In this document: in pieces, positions 1-5,036 of the stretch
Numbering within the stretch: position 1 is the first letter of the stretch
Layout of the letters: each line of letters starts with the position of its first letter
Source: Lutispora sp.
GTDB taxonomy: Bacteria; Bacillota; Clostridia; Lutisporales; Lutisporaceae
NCBI GenBank assembly: GCA_030834765.1
Contig: JAUQXG010000426.1
Location: 1 to 5,121 of the forward strand
Direction of reading: 5' to 3'
DNA length: 5,121 bases
Notes under the pieces: model-generated
The model's database searches: none
The model's input: the letters and a program-made list of their open reading frames with translations, nothing else
Told to the model about the DNA's origin: nothing
Position numbers and translations under genes: made by a program

Positions 1-267
1 GCTCCTTTTATAGCAAATCATACCCCGGCATCCCATAGAGGAAGAATGAGCTCAATACTGCCATTGGTAATGGGAATGGGACATATATTAGGACCAATGA
101 TAATGGGGAATGCAATATTGTTTACAGGAATAGAAAAAGGCTGGCTTATTGTTGGAGCGGTAGTAGGGATTTGCTCCATGTTTATGATTGGTTTAGAAAA
201 ATATGATGATAGAAAAACAGCTGAACTTCAGGCATCCCAAACTGCTAATGAAGTAGGAATTATATAG
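1..267 (+). CDS. Major facilitator superfamily transporter, C-terminal end (5' truncated by window)
   Basis: The frame is open from base 1 to the TAG at 265-267, giving the last 88 residues of a longer protein; the ATG at 46 is internal, not the real start. Visible residues 1-15 form a polar loop ending in HRGR, typical of cytoplasmic loops between helices in MFS carriers. Two hydrophobic segments follow (about residues 16-40, rich in Gly and Met, and about 47-66), which fit the last two helices of a 12-helix transporter. The polar tail (about 67-88) should be cytoplasmic. The glycine-rich 'GMGHILGP' stretch resembles helix 11 of drug-efflux-type MFS proteins. The substrate cannot be told from this end. 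No convincing terminator follows, so read-through into the aminopeptidase gene is possible. The membrane-protein call is firm; the MFS assignment is moderately sure. Confidence 0.7.
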   Translation, partial: APFIANHTPASHRGRMSSILPLVMGMGHILGPMIMGNAILFTGIEKGWLIVGAVVGICSMFMIGLEKYDDRKTAELQASQTANEVGII

Positions 268-285
268 AAAATATGGCAAAGCATA

Positions 286-313
286 TTGGAAAGTGATATT
301 ATAATATTATGAT
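286..313 (+). promoter_or_regulatory. Weak candidate sigma-A promoter for the aminopeptidase gene
   Basis: A TTGGAA box at 286-291 (4 of 6 matches to TTGACA) lies 16 bases before TATGAT at 308-313 (5 of 6 matches to TATAAT). The predicted start of transcription is near 320, giving a leader of about 25 bases with the Shine-Dalgarno at 331-337. The region is so AT-rich that chance matches are likely. Transcription from the upstream transporter gene is an equal alternative. Confidence 0.3.
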
Positions 314-344
314 AAAATAACAGTTTGTTGAAAGGGGACGGCAT

Positions 345-1589
345 ATGAATAAGGACTTTTTCATGAACAACCGAAACACTTTGGTAAAGGGATTAGAGGA
401 TAATTCCATCCTTGTATTTTATGCAGGGGAATCACCGCATCGGTCTGCTGACAGCTATCACCATTACACACCAAATAGAAATTTCTACTATTTAACAGGT
501 ATTCATAGAGAGAAAGCTATTTTTATGCTGTTAAAAAGAAAGGGCAAAGTAGAAGAGACACTTTTTATTGAAAGAAAAGACCCCCTGGTTGAAAAGTGGG
601 TTGGCATAAAAATGTCATCAGAGGAAGCAAAAGTAGCATCAGGTGTAGGAAACATTAAGTATATAGATGAATTTGAAGGAGCTTTTGCAAAAGCACTATC
701 CCTTGATTTTGAGAACTTATACATAGATTTAGAAAGAGGAAATTGGAATGATGCAGTTACGTTGGAGCAAAACTTTGTAAAAGAAGTGGCGATAAAATAC
801 CCAGGTATAAGAATAAGAAATATATATCACGAAATATGTAATCACAGACTATATAAAAGTCAAGAGGAGATTGCTTGCATGAGGCATGCAATAGAAGTAA
901 CCCAAAAAGGTATAGAAAATATGATGAAAAATGCAAAACCAGGAATGCATGAATATGAGATTGAAGCATATTTTGATTTCGTTTTGACAAGCAATGGAAT
1001 CAGAGAGCATGCTTTTCCAACAATAGCAGCATCAGGTGAAAATGGAGTAATCCTTCACTATGAGACAAATAGCAGAATAACAGGTGAAAATGATTTAATA
1101 CTTTGTGACCTTGGCGCAGCCTATGGCTATTATTCAGCGGATATAACAAGAACCTTCCCTGTAAATGGCAAATTTACAGATAGGCAAAAGACTATATATC
1201 ATATCGTTCTCAAAGCCTTGGAAGAAACAACAAAAGCGGTAAAGCCAGGAATGAAATTGGCAGACCTTAATGATATAACAAAAAAGATTCTTGCAGACGG
1301 GTTAAAAGAAATAGGCTTGATAAAAGAAGATGCAGAGTTATCAAAATACTATTACCATGGAGTAAGCCACTATCTTGGGCTGGATACCCATGATGTAGGG
1401 GATAGAGAACTCCCCTTTAAACCTGGCGTAGTAGTAACAGTAGAGCCTGGTCTATACATAGCAGAAGAAAATATAGGCATAAGAATAGAAGATGATGTGC
1501 TTGTAACAGAAAGTGGCTATGAAAATCTATCTAAGGATATCATAAGAAATATAGAAGATATAGAAGTGTTTATGAAAAAGGGGCGCTAA
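345..1589 (+). CDS. pepP: Xaa-Pro aminopeptidase (aminopeptidase P, peptidase family M24B)
   Basis: Cytoplasmic dimetal (usually manganese) enzyme that removes an N-terminal residue preceding proline. The 414-residue length is typical of aminopeptidase P. The N-terminal creatinase-like domain (about 1-135) carries the family pattern of Arg-Asp-Tyr followed by 'NFYYLTG' at 46-52. The C-terminal pita-bread catalytic domain spans about 175-405. By alignment to E. coli PepP, the metal ligands are Asp255, Asp266, His342 (in HGVSHYLGLDTHD), Glu367 (in TVEPGL) and Glu382 (in GIRIEDD). The active-site residues His238, His338, His349 and Arg380 are also in place. All key residues are present, so the enzyme should be active. 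The ATG at 345 is supported by the Shine-Dalgarno AAAGGGG at 331-337, seven bases upstream. It lies 77 bases after the transporter gene. Its terminator is probably the hairpin at 1658-1700. The symbol is by family resemblance; the paralogue in a given genome could carry another name. Confidence 0.95.
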   Translation: MNKDFFMNNRNTLVKGLEDNSILVFYAGESPHRSADSYHHYTPNRNFYYLTGIHREKAIFMLLKRKGKVEETLFIERKDPLVEKWVGIKMSSEEAKVASGVGNIKYIDEFEGAFAKALSLDFENLYIDLERGNWNDAVTLEQNFVKEVAIKYPGIRIRNIYHEICNHRLYKSQEEIACMRHAIEVTQKGIENMMKNAKPGMHEYEIEAYFDFVLTSNGIREHAFPTIAASGENGVILHYETNSRITGENDLILCDLGAAYGYYSADITRTFPVNGKFTDRQKTIYHIVLKALEETTKAVKPGMKLADLNDITKKILADGLKEIGLIKEDAELSKYYYHGVSHYLGLDTHDVGDRELPFKPGVVVTVEPGLYIAEENIGIRIEDDVLVTESGYENLSKDIIRNIEDIEVFMKKGR

Positions 1590-1590
1590 T

Positions 1591-1618
1591 TTGACAGTCC
1601 AACATAAGACAGTATAAA
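1591..1618 (+). promoter_or_regulatory. Near-consensus sigma-A promoter just after pepP, aimed at a terminator
   Basis: TTGACA at 1591-1596 matches the -35 consensus exactly. After a 16-base spacer comes TATAAA at 1613-1618 (5 of 6 to TATAAT). Transcription would start near 1625 and meet the strong hairpin terminator ending at about 1700. No protein gene lies between, apart from a five-codon frame at 1632-1649 with no Shine-Dalgarno. It either makes a short RNA of about 76 bases or feeds some read-through into tetR. The boxes are seen directly; activity is inferred. Confidence 0.45.
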
Positions 1619-1657
1619 AACTAAACTGTTTATGGGCATTGCCAAGTAAGATGTCTG

Positions 1658-1700
1658 AAAACAAGCGTATCGTTCACAATGGGCGATATGCTTGTTTTTT
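1658..1700 (+). terminator. Intrinsic terminator downstream of pepP
   Basis: The left arm AAAACAAGCGTATCG-like sequence (core 1661-1672) pairs with CGATATGCTTGT at 1684-1695. All 12 core pairs form, one of them G-U, and outer A-T pairs with the T-tract add more. The loop is 11 bases (1673-1683). Six T residues follow at 1695-1700, then G and four more T. The flanking A-run and T-run could make it work in both directions. It insulates pepP from the TetR operon. Confidence 0.88.
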
Positions 1701-1751
1701 GTTTTCTCTGTCCTAATAAGTAGATGACCATTGACGGATATGCCATGAATG

Positions 1752-1768
1752 TTGACCTTTTAGGTAAA
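1752..1768 (+). promoter_or_regulatory. TetR operator 1, overlapping the -35 box
   Basis: TTGACCTTTTAGGTAAA is an imperfect palindrome with half-sites TTnACCT and AGGTnAA around a TTT centre (axis at 1760). Its core ACCTTTTAGGT is the exact reverse complement of the core of the second site. Size, symmetry and position match TetR-family operators. The likely ligand is the TetR-family protein encoded immediately downstream (autorepression). The pattern is seen; the binding is inferred. Confidence 0.75.
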
Positions 1769-1780
1769 TGGAAGTATAAT
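1752..1780 (+). promoter_or_regulatory. Promoter of the tetR operon
   Basis: TTGACC at 1752-1757 (5 of 6 to the -35 consensus) is separated by exactly 17 bases from a perfect TATAAT at 1775-1780. The expected transcription start is near 1787. The -35 box is embedded in the first operator, and the start point falls inside the second, so bound repressor would block polymerase at both ends. The leader to the ATG at 1823 is about 36 bases and carries AAGGAAGGA at 1805-1813. Confidence 0.85.
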
Positions 1781-1784
1781 AAAA

Positions 1785-1801
1785 TTGACCTAAAAGGTAA
1801 A
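1785..1801 (+). promoter_or_regulatory. TetR operator 2, over the transcription start
   Basis: TTGACCTAAAAGGTAAA repeats operator 1 with only the three central bases changed (TTT to AAA). Its axis at 1793 is 33 bases from that of operator 1, about three helical turns, so two dimers would sit on nearly the same face of the DNA. It begins four bases after the -10 box and covers the predicted transcription start. The shared sequence extends to ATG on the right (through 1803), making a 19-base direct repeat as well. Confidence 0.75.
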
Positions 1802-1822
1802 TGAAAGGAAGGATAATCTCTT

Positions 1823-2464
1823 ATGACTACAAAATTATTGGGTTTAGAACCTCAAAGGCGCAATGCTATCTTAAATGCTGCGTTAAAAGAATTTGCATTA
1901 AGAGGATTTGACAATGCCTCAACAAATGTAATTGCAAAAGAGGCAGGAATTTCTAAAGCCCTGATGTTTCATTATGTGAATAATAAACAGGAACTTTTTC
2001 TGTGTGTGTATGACTATTTCGCTGAACTTCTTGATAAAGAATATTATATGAAAATGGATTTTGCAGAAAAGGATATTTTTAACAGGCTACGTCAATCGTA
2101 TCTTCTTCAAATTGAATTATTAAAACAGTATCCGTGGATTTTTGAGTTTAATAAACTTTCCACTGTAACTAACTCTGATGAAGTAAACAAAGAACTAGAA
2201 AGAAGAGCCATTAAAAAGCAGTTTTCGTGTTGTACTCACATATTTGAAATAGTAGATGAATCTGAATTTAGAGCAGGGTTGGATATTGAAAAGTGCAAAC
2301 AATTTATCCTTTGGGCTAATTTTGGATTTACTAATGAAATATTAGATGATATTAGAAACTCAGAATACTCTGTTTTGAATTATGAGCTCATTGTTGAAAA
2401 GCTTGATGGATATTTTGAGGAGCTCAGAAAAATATTCTATAAGCCAGGCAAGGAGTGGGACTGA
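1823..2464 (+). CDS. TetR/AcrR family transcriptional regulator
   Basis: A 213-residue one-domain-pair regulator of usual TetR length. The N-terminal DNA-binding domain covers about residues 12-60, starting with 'RRNAILNAALKEFALRGFDNAS'-type helix 1. The helix-turn-helix lies at about 33-52, with the family signature 'IAKEAGISKALMFHYV' and the conserved 'NKQELF' that follows. The remaining helical domain (about 65-205) would bind a ligand and dimerise; its sequence gives no clue to the ligand. The start ATG at 1823 has the Shine-Dalgarno AAGGAAGGA nine bases upstream. It follows a promoter bracketed by two palindromic operators, so it most likely represses itself and the genes behind it. Its TGA overlaps the next reading frame's ATG as TGATG (2462-2466), so the frames form one transcript. 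The family call is very sure; the inducer is unknown. Confidence 0.95.
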   Translation: MTTKLLGLEPQRRNAILNAALKEFALRGFDNASTNVIAKEAGISKALMFHYVNNKQELFLCVYDYFAELLDKEYYMKMDFAEKDIFNRLRQSYLLQIELLKQYPWIFEFNKLSTVTNSDEVNKELERRAIKKQFSCCTHIFEIVDESEFRAGLDIEKCKQFILWANFGFTNEILDDIRNSEYSVLNYELIVEKLDGYFEELRKIFYKPGKEWD

Positions 2465-2595
2465 TGGGGACAAGAATTTTTTATTTTTCCTTCACAGGAA
2501 ATTCCTTGCAAATTGCTAATTCTGGTGGTACACGGTATCGCAATCCGAATATTAAAGTCGAGGATATTATCAACAGTTTGGGAGGTGCGGAATGA
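2464..2595 (+). pseudogene. Internally deleted EFR1-type flavodoxin/ferredoxin remnant (43 codons)
   Basis: A short frame from ATG 2464 to TGA 2593-2595. Residues 5-18 read IFYFSFTGNSLQIA, the first strand and phosphate-binding loop (SxTGNS) of flavodoxin-like EFR1 ferredoxins. Residues about 20-43, beginning GGTRYRNPNIKVEDI, resemble the extreme C-terminus of the same family, the tail after the 4Fe-4S cluster cysteines. Everything between is missing: the rest of the flavodoxin fold and all cysteines, probably over 200 residues judging from family length. The join is in frame. The Shine-Dalgarno AAGGAG at 2450-2455, the TGATG overlap with tetR and the ATGA overlap with the peptidase gene are all intact, so the peptide may still be translated. 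It can hardly bind flavin or iron-sulphur. Family assignment is from memory of conserved ends; an alternative is a genuine small protein of unknown role. Confidence 0.55.
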
Positions 2596-3284
2596 ATGAA
2601 ATGCGCAAACCAATAATAGTAGAATTCCCTTTGAGAGGAGAGTGGCTTTCTCCTAACACTCCGGGAAAAAGGATTCCGAGCCATGGGACAAACCGATTAG
2701 GAACAAGATACGCTTATGATTTTTTGCAAGTGGACTGGAAAAGAAAAGGTTGGCCCAGCTATGGCGTTCACTGGTTGAGGTATCTCCTTTTTGGAGTTCC
2801 CTTAAGCAAATGCTATTGTTGGGGGCAAGAAGTACATGCACCTTGCGATGGGATAATTGTTCACGCCAAAGATGATTATAAGGAAAGAGCTAAAGCACAT
2901 TTATTTGCAGATTTATTTGTTGCTATAAAGAGTACGCATACCTTTAACCCCCACAAAGACAATATACAATCCATTGCTGGCAACTACATCATTATGAAAT
3001 ATGAAGAGAACATATATGCTGGATTATGCCATCTGCAAAAAGGGTCCATTAAGGTTGCGGTGGGTCAAAGTGTGAAGAAAGGTGATGTTATTGGTAAAGT
3101 AGGTCATTCTGGCAACTCTTTTTCTCCCCATTTACATTTTCAGCTTATGGATAACAGCGACATACTTTCTGCAAATGGACTGCCCTGCGCTTTTGAGCAA
3201 TATGAGTTATTCCATGACGGAGAATGGCGTAAAGCGTTTAACGGCATCCCCACAGATAAAGATAGAATAAGGTTTTATGTGTAG
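2592..3284 (+). CDS. M23-family (LytM-like) metallopeptidase without signal peptide
   Basis: A 230-residue protein with the zinc-peptidase fold of LytM-like enzymes that cut peptidoglycan cross-bridges. Probable zinc ligands are His31 and Asp43 (SHGTNRLGTRYAYDF) and His182 in PHLHF; His147 (CHL) and His180 are the likely catalytic histidines. The biotinyl-like run of short strands 'GQSVKKGDVIGKVGHSGNS' (158-176) is diagnostic of M23. The spacing between the first His and Asp (11 residues) is wider than in LytM. The N-terminus is polar with no signal peptide or membrane helix, so the protein looks cytoplasmic, which is odd for a wall hydrolase. A hydrophobic patch lies at about 61-70. The ATG at 2592 has GGGAGG at 2580-2585, six bases upstream, and overlaps the previous stop as ATGA, so it is the last gene of the TetR operon. 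It may act on a peptide other than peptidoglycan; the substrate is unknown. Confidence 0.88.
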   Translation: MNEMRKPIIVEFPLRGEWLSPNTPGKRIPSHGTNRLGTRYAYDFLQVDWKRKGWPSYGVHWLRYLLFGVPLSKCYCWGQEVHAPCDGIIVHAKDDYKERAKAHLFADLFVAIKSTHTFNPHKDNIQSIAGNYIIMKYEENIYAGLCHLQKGSIKVAVGQSVKKGDVIGKVGHSGNSFSPHLHFQLMDNSDILSANGLPCAFEQYELFHDGEWRKAFNGIPTDKDRIRFYV

Positions 3285-3355
3285 TTCACTGGATAGAAAT
3301 AATATAGATTGTCAAGATTCAATTACTTCTGACCAAGTTGACCCGAACTGTACAT

Positions 3356-3414
3356 AACAGTAGATGCAAGAACGGCGTAGCCTTACGCTGCGCCACACTT
3401 AATTAGATACTGTT
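3356..3414 (+). repeat. Nested inverted repeat downstream of the M23 gene
   Basis: The outer arms AACAGTA (3356-3362) and TACTGTT (3408-3414) are perfect complements, 45 bases apart. Between them sits a GC-rich hairpin: CGGCGTA at 3373-3379 pairs with TACGCTG at 3384-3390 (one G-U) around a GCCT tetraloop. A shifted pairing, GGCGTAG with CTGCGCC, is also possible. The right outer arm runs into TTTT (3413-3416). It may be part of the operon terminator or a small intergenic element. The GC-rich core stands out from its AT-rich surroundings. Confidence 0.35.
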
Positions 3415-3419
3415 TTACC

Positions 3420-3446
3420 AAAGGCGGCCTTTAGGCGGCTCTTTTT
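3420..3446 (+). terminator. Imperfect intrinsic terminator after the TetR operon
   Basis: GGCGGCC at 3423-3429 pairs with GGCGGCT at 3434-3440 around a TTTA loop, with one internal G-G mismatch and one outer G-U pair. TTTTT follows at 3442-3446 after a single C. Position after the M23 gene and before the rubrerythrin leader supports the role. The mismatch makes it weaker than the other two terminators in the window. Confidence 0.45.
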
Positions 3447-3448
3447 CA

Positions 3449-3513
3449 TCTCCTAAATATCAAACATAAATATGAAAACATTGGGAATAATATCTAAAAA
3501 AGATGTTAGGAGA
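3449..3513 (+). promoter_or_regulatory. Inverted repeat that includes the rubrerythrin Shine-Dalgarno
   Basis: TCTCCTAA at 3449-3456 is the perfect complement of TTAGGAGA at 3506-3513, which contains the ribosome-binding site of the next gene. If both arms are in one RNA, the hairpin would hide the Shine-Dalgarno behind a 49-base loop. The only promoter candidate I can pick out (TTTTCA at 3443-3448, 16 bases, CATAAA at 3465-3470) is weak, and its transcript would exclude the left arm. This is therefore a possibility only. An eight-base match to an anti-Shine-Dalgarno-like string can arise by chance. Confidence 0.22.
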
Positions 3514-3519
3514 GATTAA

Positions 3520-4110
3520 ATGAAAAGTTTACAAGGAACAGAAACTGCCCAAAACTTAGCAAAGGCCTTTGCAGGGGAGTCACAGGCAAGAAACAGATAT
3601 ACTTTTTATAGCAGAGCGGCTCAAAAGGAAGGTCATGTACGAATTGCAAATATATTTTGGGAAACAGCGGAGAATGAAAGAGCTCATGCAAAGGTGTTTT
3701 TCGACTTATTAATAAAAGGACTGGGTAAAGCCCAAATACATGTTGATACAGACTATCCAATAGGCTTTGATGATACGGTGAAGAATCTCCAATATGCAGC
3801 AGAAGGGGAAAAAGAAGAGTGGGGTACTGCATATCCAAGCTTTGAGCAAAAGGCAACAGAAGAAGGCTTCCCAGAAGTGGCAACAGCCTTTAGAACAATA
3901 TTGTCAATAGAAAAGCATCATGAACAAAGATTCCTAGATCTTATGCACAGCTTAGAAACAGGGACGTTATATAAAAGGGATACGGAACAAGAATGGAAGT
4001 GCAGCAATTGCGGCTACATACATAAGGGTACCGAAGCGCCGAATATATGCCCTGCTTGCAAGCATCCACAAGGATATTTCGAAATTATGTACGATTCAAC
4101 AAAATTATAA
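3520..4110 (+). CDS. rbr: Rubrerythrin (non-haem diiron peroxidase)
   Basis: Cytoplasmic enzyme of anaerobes that reduces hydrogen peroxide to water with electrons passed through a rubredoxin-type site. The 196-residue protein has the classical two-domain order. The ferritin-like four-helix domain (about 1-145) carries the expected diiron ligands: Glu20, Glu53 and His56 (ENERAHA), Glu97 and Glu100 (AEGEKEEW), and Glu131 with His134 (EKHHE). The C-terminal rubredoxin-like domain (about 157-193) holds the iron cysteines Cys161/Cys164 in CSNCGY and Cys177/Cys180 in CPACKHP. Nothing is missing. The ATG at 3520 is supported by AGGAGAG at 3508-3514. It stands alone, with a terminator-like hairpin before it and a strong one just behind it. 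PerR control is common for this gene, but I see no clear PerR box. Confidence 0.97.
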   Translation: MKSLQGTETAQNLAKAFAGESQARNRYTFYSRAAQKEGHVRIANIFWETAENERAHAKVFFDLLIKGLGKAQIHVDTDYPIGFDDTVKNLQYAAEGEKEEWGTAYPSFEQKATEEGFPEVATAFRTILSIEKHHEQRFLDLMHSLETGTLYKRDTEQEWKCSNCGYIHKGTEAPNICPACKHPQGYFEIMYDSTKL

Positions 4111-4118
4111 CAATTGTC

Positions 4119-4149
4119 AACTGGCTGATTAACACCAGTCAGTTTTTTT
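4119..4149 (+). terminator. Intrinsic terminator of rubrerythrin
   Basis: ACTGGCTG at 4120-4127 pairs with CAGTCAGT at 4136-4143 (eight pairs, one G-U), with an eight-base loop and an extra A-T pair outside. Seven T residues run from 4143 to 4149. It begins eight bases after the rubrerythrin stop codon. Confidence 0.9.
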
Positions 4150-4206
4150 ATGAGCATTTCTGCATAAAAAGGACTTAGCTGCTGATAACATATTTATGGG
4201 CGATAC

Positions 4207-4236
4207 TTGACTAGCCAAGCAGATATATGCTATGAT
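4207..4236 (+). promoter_or_regulatory. Promoter of the membrane-protein/HD operon, with extended -10
   Basis: TTGACT at 4207-4212 (5 of 6) is followed after 18 bases by TATGAT at 4231-4236 (5 of 6). The TGC directly before it (4228-4230) gives an extended -10 element. The expected start is near 4243, leaving a leader of about 60 AT-rich bases to the ATG at 4305. No operator-like palindrome is evident here. Confidence 0.68.
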
Positions 4237-4304
4237 AAATTAAATCAAACGTCCGAATTATAGTTAAATATGAGATAATAAATTTGAGAAAGAAGGAGAA
4301 TGAA

Positions 4305-5036
4305 ATGATGATTGCCTATTCCGATTTCATATTATTTTTTACATTTTATTCCTTTTTGGGATGGGTTATGGAAACAGTTTTTGCAAGTATAAATGAAAAA
4401 AAGTTCATCAACAGAGGTTTTTTAAATGGATTTTTTTGCCCTATATATGGTTTTGGTGCTATCATAGTAGTCCAATCAGCAAGCTGGATCAATGCAAAGG
4501 TGGAAAATTATTTTGAGGCATCTATAATCAGTATACTATGCTCAGTGGTTTTGATTACTGCCCTAGAATATATAACAGGATCACTTTTGGAGCGGATTTT
4601 TAACTGCAAGTGGTGGGATTACAGCAATAATGCAATGAATCTTAAAGGATATGTTTGCTTGAAGTATTCACTTCTCTGGGGAATTTTGACCTTACTGCTG
4701 ATTCAGGTTATACATCCTTTGCTTTTAGGACTTGTCGTTTTATTTCCCCCAAATATAAAGGTCTATATATCCATATGCCTGTCTTTGTATTTTCTAGCAG
4801 ATACGGTAAAATCTATGATTGAAGCCCTGAATTTGAGGGATGTGATTTTGAATTATTCAAAGTTTACTGTTCATAAATATTATGAAAAGATTATTCAGCA
4901 TAAAAGAATTTTTATTGCATTTCCCCGATTGCTGCTTTTAAATGCAGGTATTATAAACCGTGATGTAAGGAGCATATTAAATGATAAAATTGATAAAATC
5001 AAAGTTGAGCTTAAAAGCAGGTTTCAGCAGTTATGA
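4305..5036 (+). CDS. CmpB-like multi-pass membrane protein (PF06541, putative ABC-transporter type IV permease)
   Basis: Integral membrane protein of 243 residues from the chosen start. Hydrophobic segments lie at about 7-26, 38-58, 72-92, 118-137 and 139-167. The family signature is visible: FLGWVMETVF at 17-26, then 'RGFLNGFFCPIYGFGA' at 37-52, and 'LEYITGSLLERIF' at 87-99 followed by the WWDYS motif at 103-107. The last 75 residues are basic and helical, probably cytoplasmic. The family name implies an ABC permease, but no ATPase gene is near and transport is unproven. The frame extends to a TTG at 4284, but the Shine-Dalgarno AGAAGGAG at 4291-4298 lies downstream of that TTG and six bases before ATG 4305, which settles the start (ATG 4308 is the only rival). 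The 3' end overlaps the next gene by 56 bases. Family call good, function unknown. Confidence 0.82.
   Translation: MMIAYSDFILFFTFYSFLGWVMETVFASINEKKFINRGFLNGFFCPIYGFGAIIVVQSASWINAKVENYFEASIISILCSVVLITALEYITGSLLERIFNCKWWDYSNNAMNLKGYVCLKYSLLWGILTLLLIQVIHPLLLGLVVLFPPNIKVYISICLSLYFLADTVKSMIEALNLRDVILNYSKFTVHKYYEKIIQHKRIFIAFPRLLLLNAGIINRDVRSILNDKIDKIKVELKSRFQQL

Noticed and set aside
270..287. Hairpin AATATG-GCAAAG-CATATT after the transporter gene as a terminator
   Set aside because: The stem is only six mostly A-T pairs with no T-tract after it, so it should not stop transcription.
297..313. AT palindrome resembling a PerR or Fur box before pepP
   Set aside because: The half-sites TTATAAT and ATTATGA abut with no spacer, whereas the PerR box needs one base between halves. 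In such AT-rich DNA a chance palindrome is likely, and the gene is not an expected PerR target.
503..990. Minus-strand open frames of 73 and 77 codons opposite pepP
   Set aside because: They lie wholly inside a strongly supported gene, show no family motif or ribosome-binding site, and are explained by the coding bias of the + strand.
1731..1757. A second promoter using TTGACG at 1731-1736
   Set aside because: No -10-like box lies 15-19 bases downstream, while the TTGACC/TATAAT pair at 1752-1780 is far better.
1752..1803. The repeated 19-base units as the beginning of a CRISPR or iteron array
   Set aside because: Only two copies exist. They are palindromic and fit a promoter with operators; there are no spacers, cas genes or replication genes nearby.
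2481..2841. Minus-strand frames across the EFR1 relic and the start of the M23 gene
   Set aside because: No recognisable domain. They overlap coding sequence with intact ribosome-binding sites on the other strand.
3506..3883. Minus-strand 125-codon frame opposite rubrerythrin
   Set aside because: It is antisense to a certain gene. Its leucine- and proline-rich translation is the usual mirror of glutamate- and lysine-rich coding sequence.
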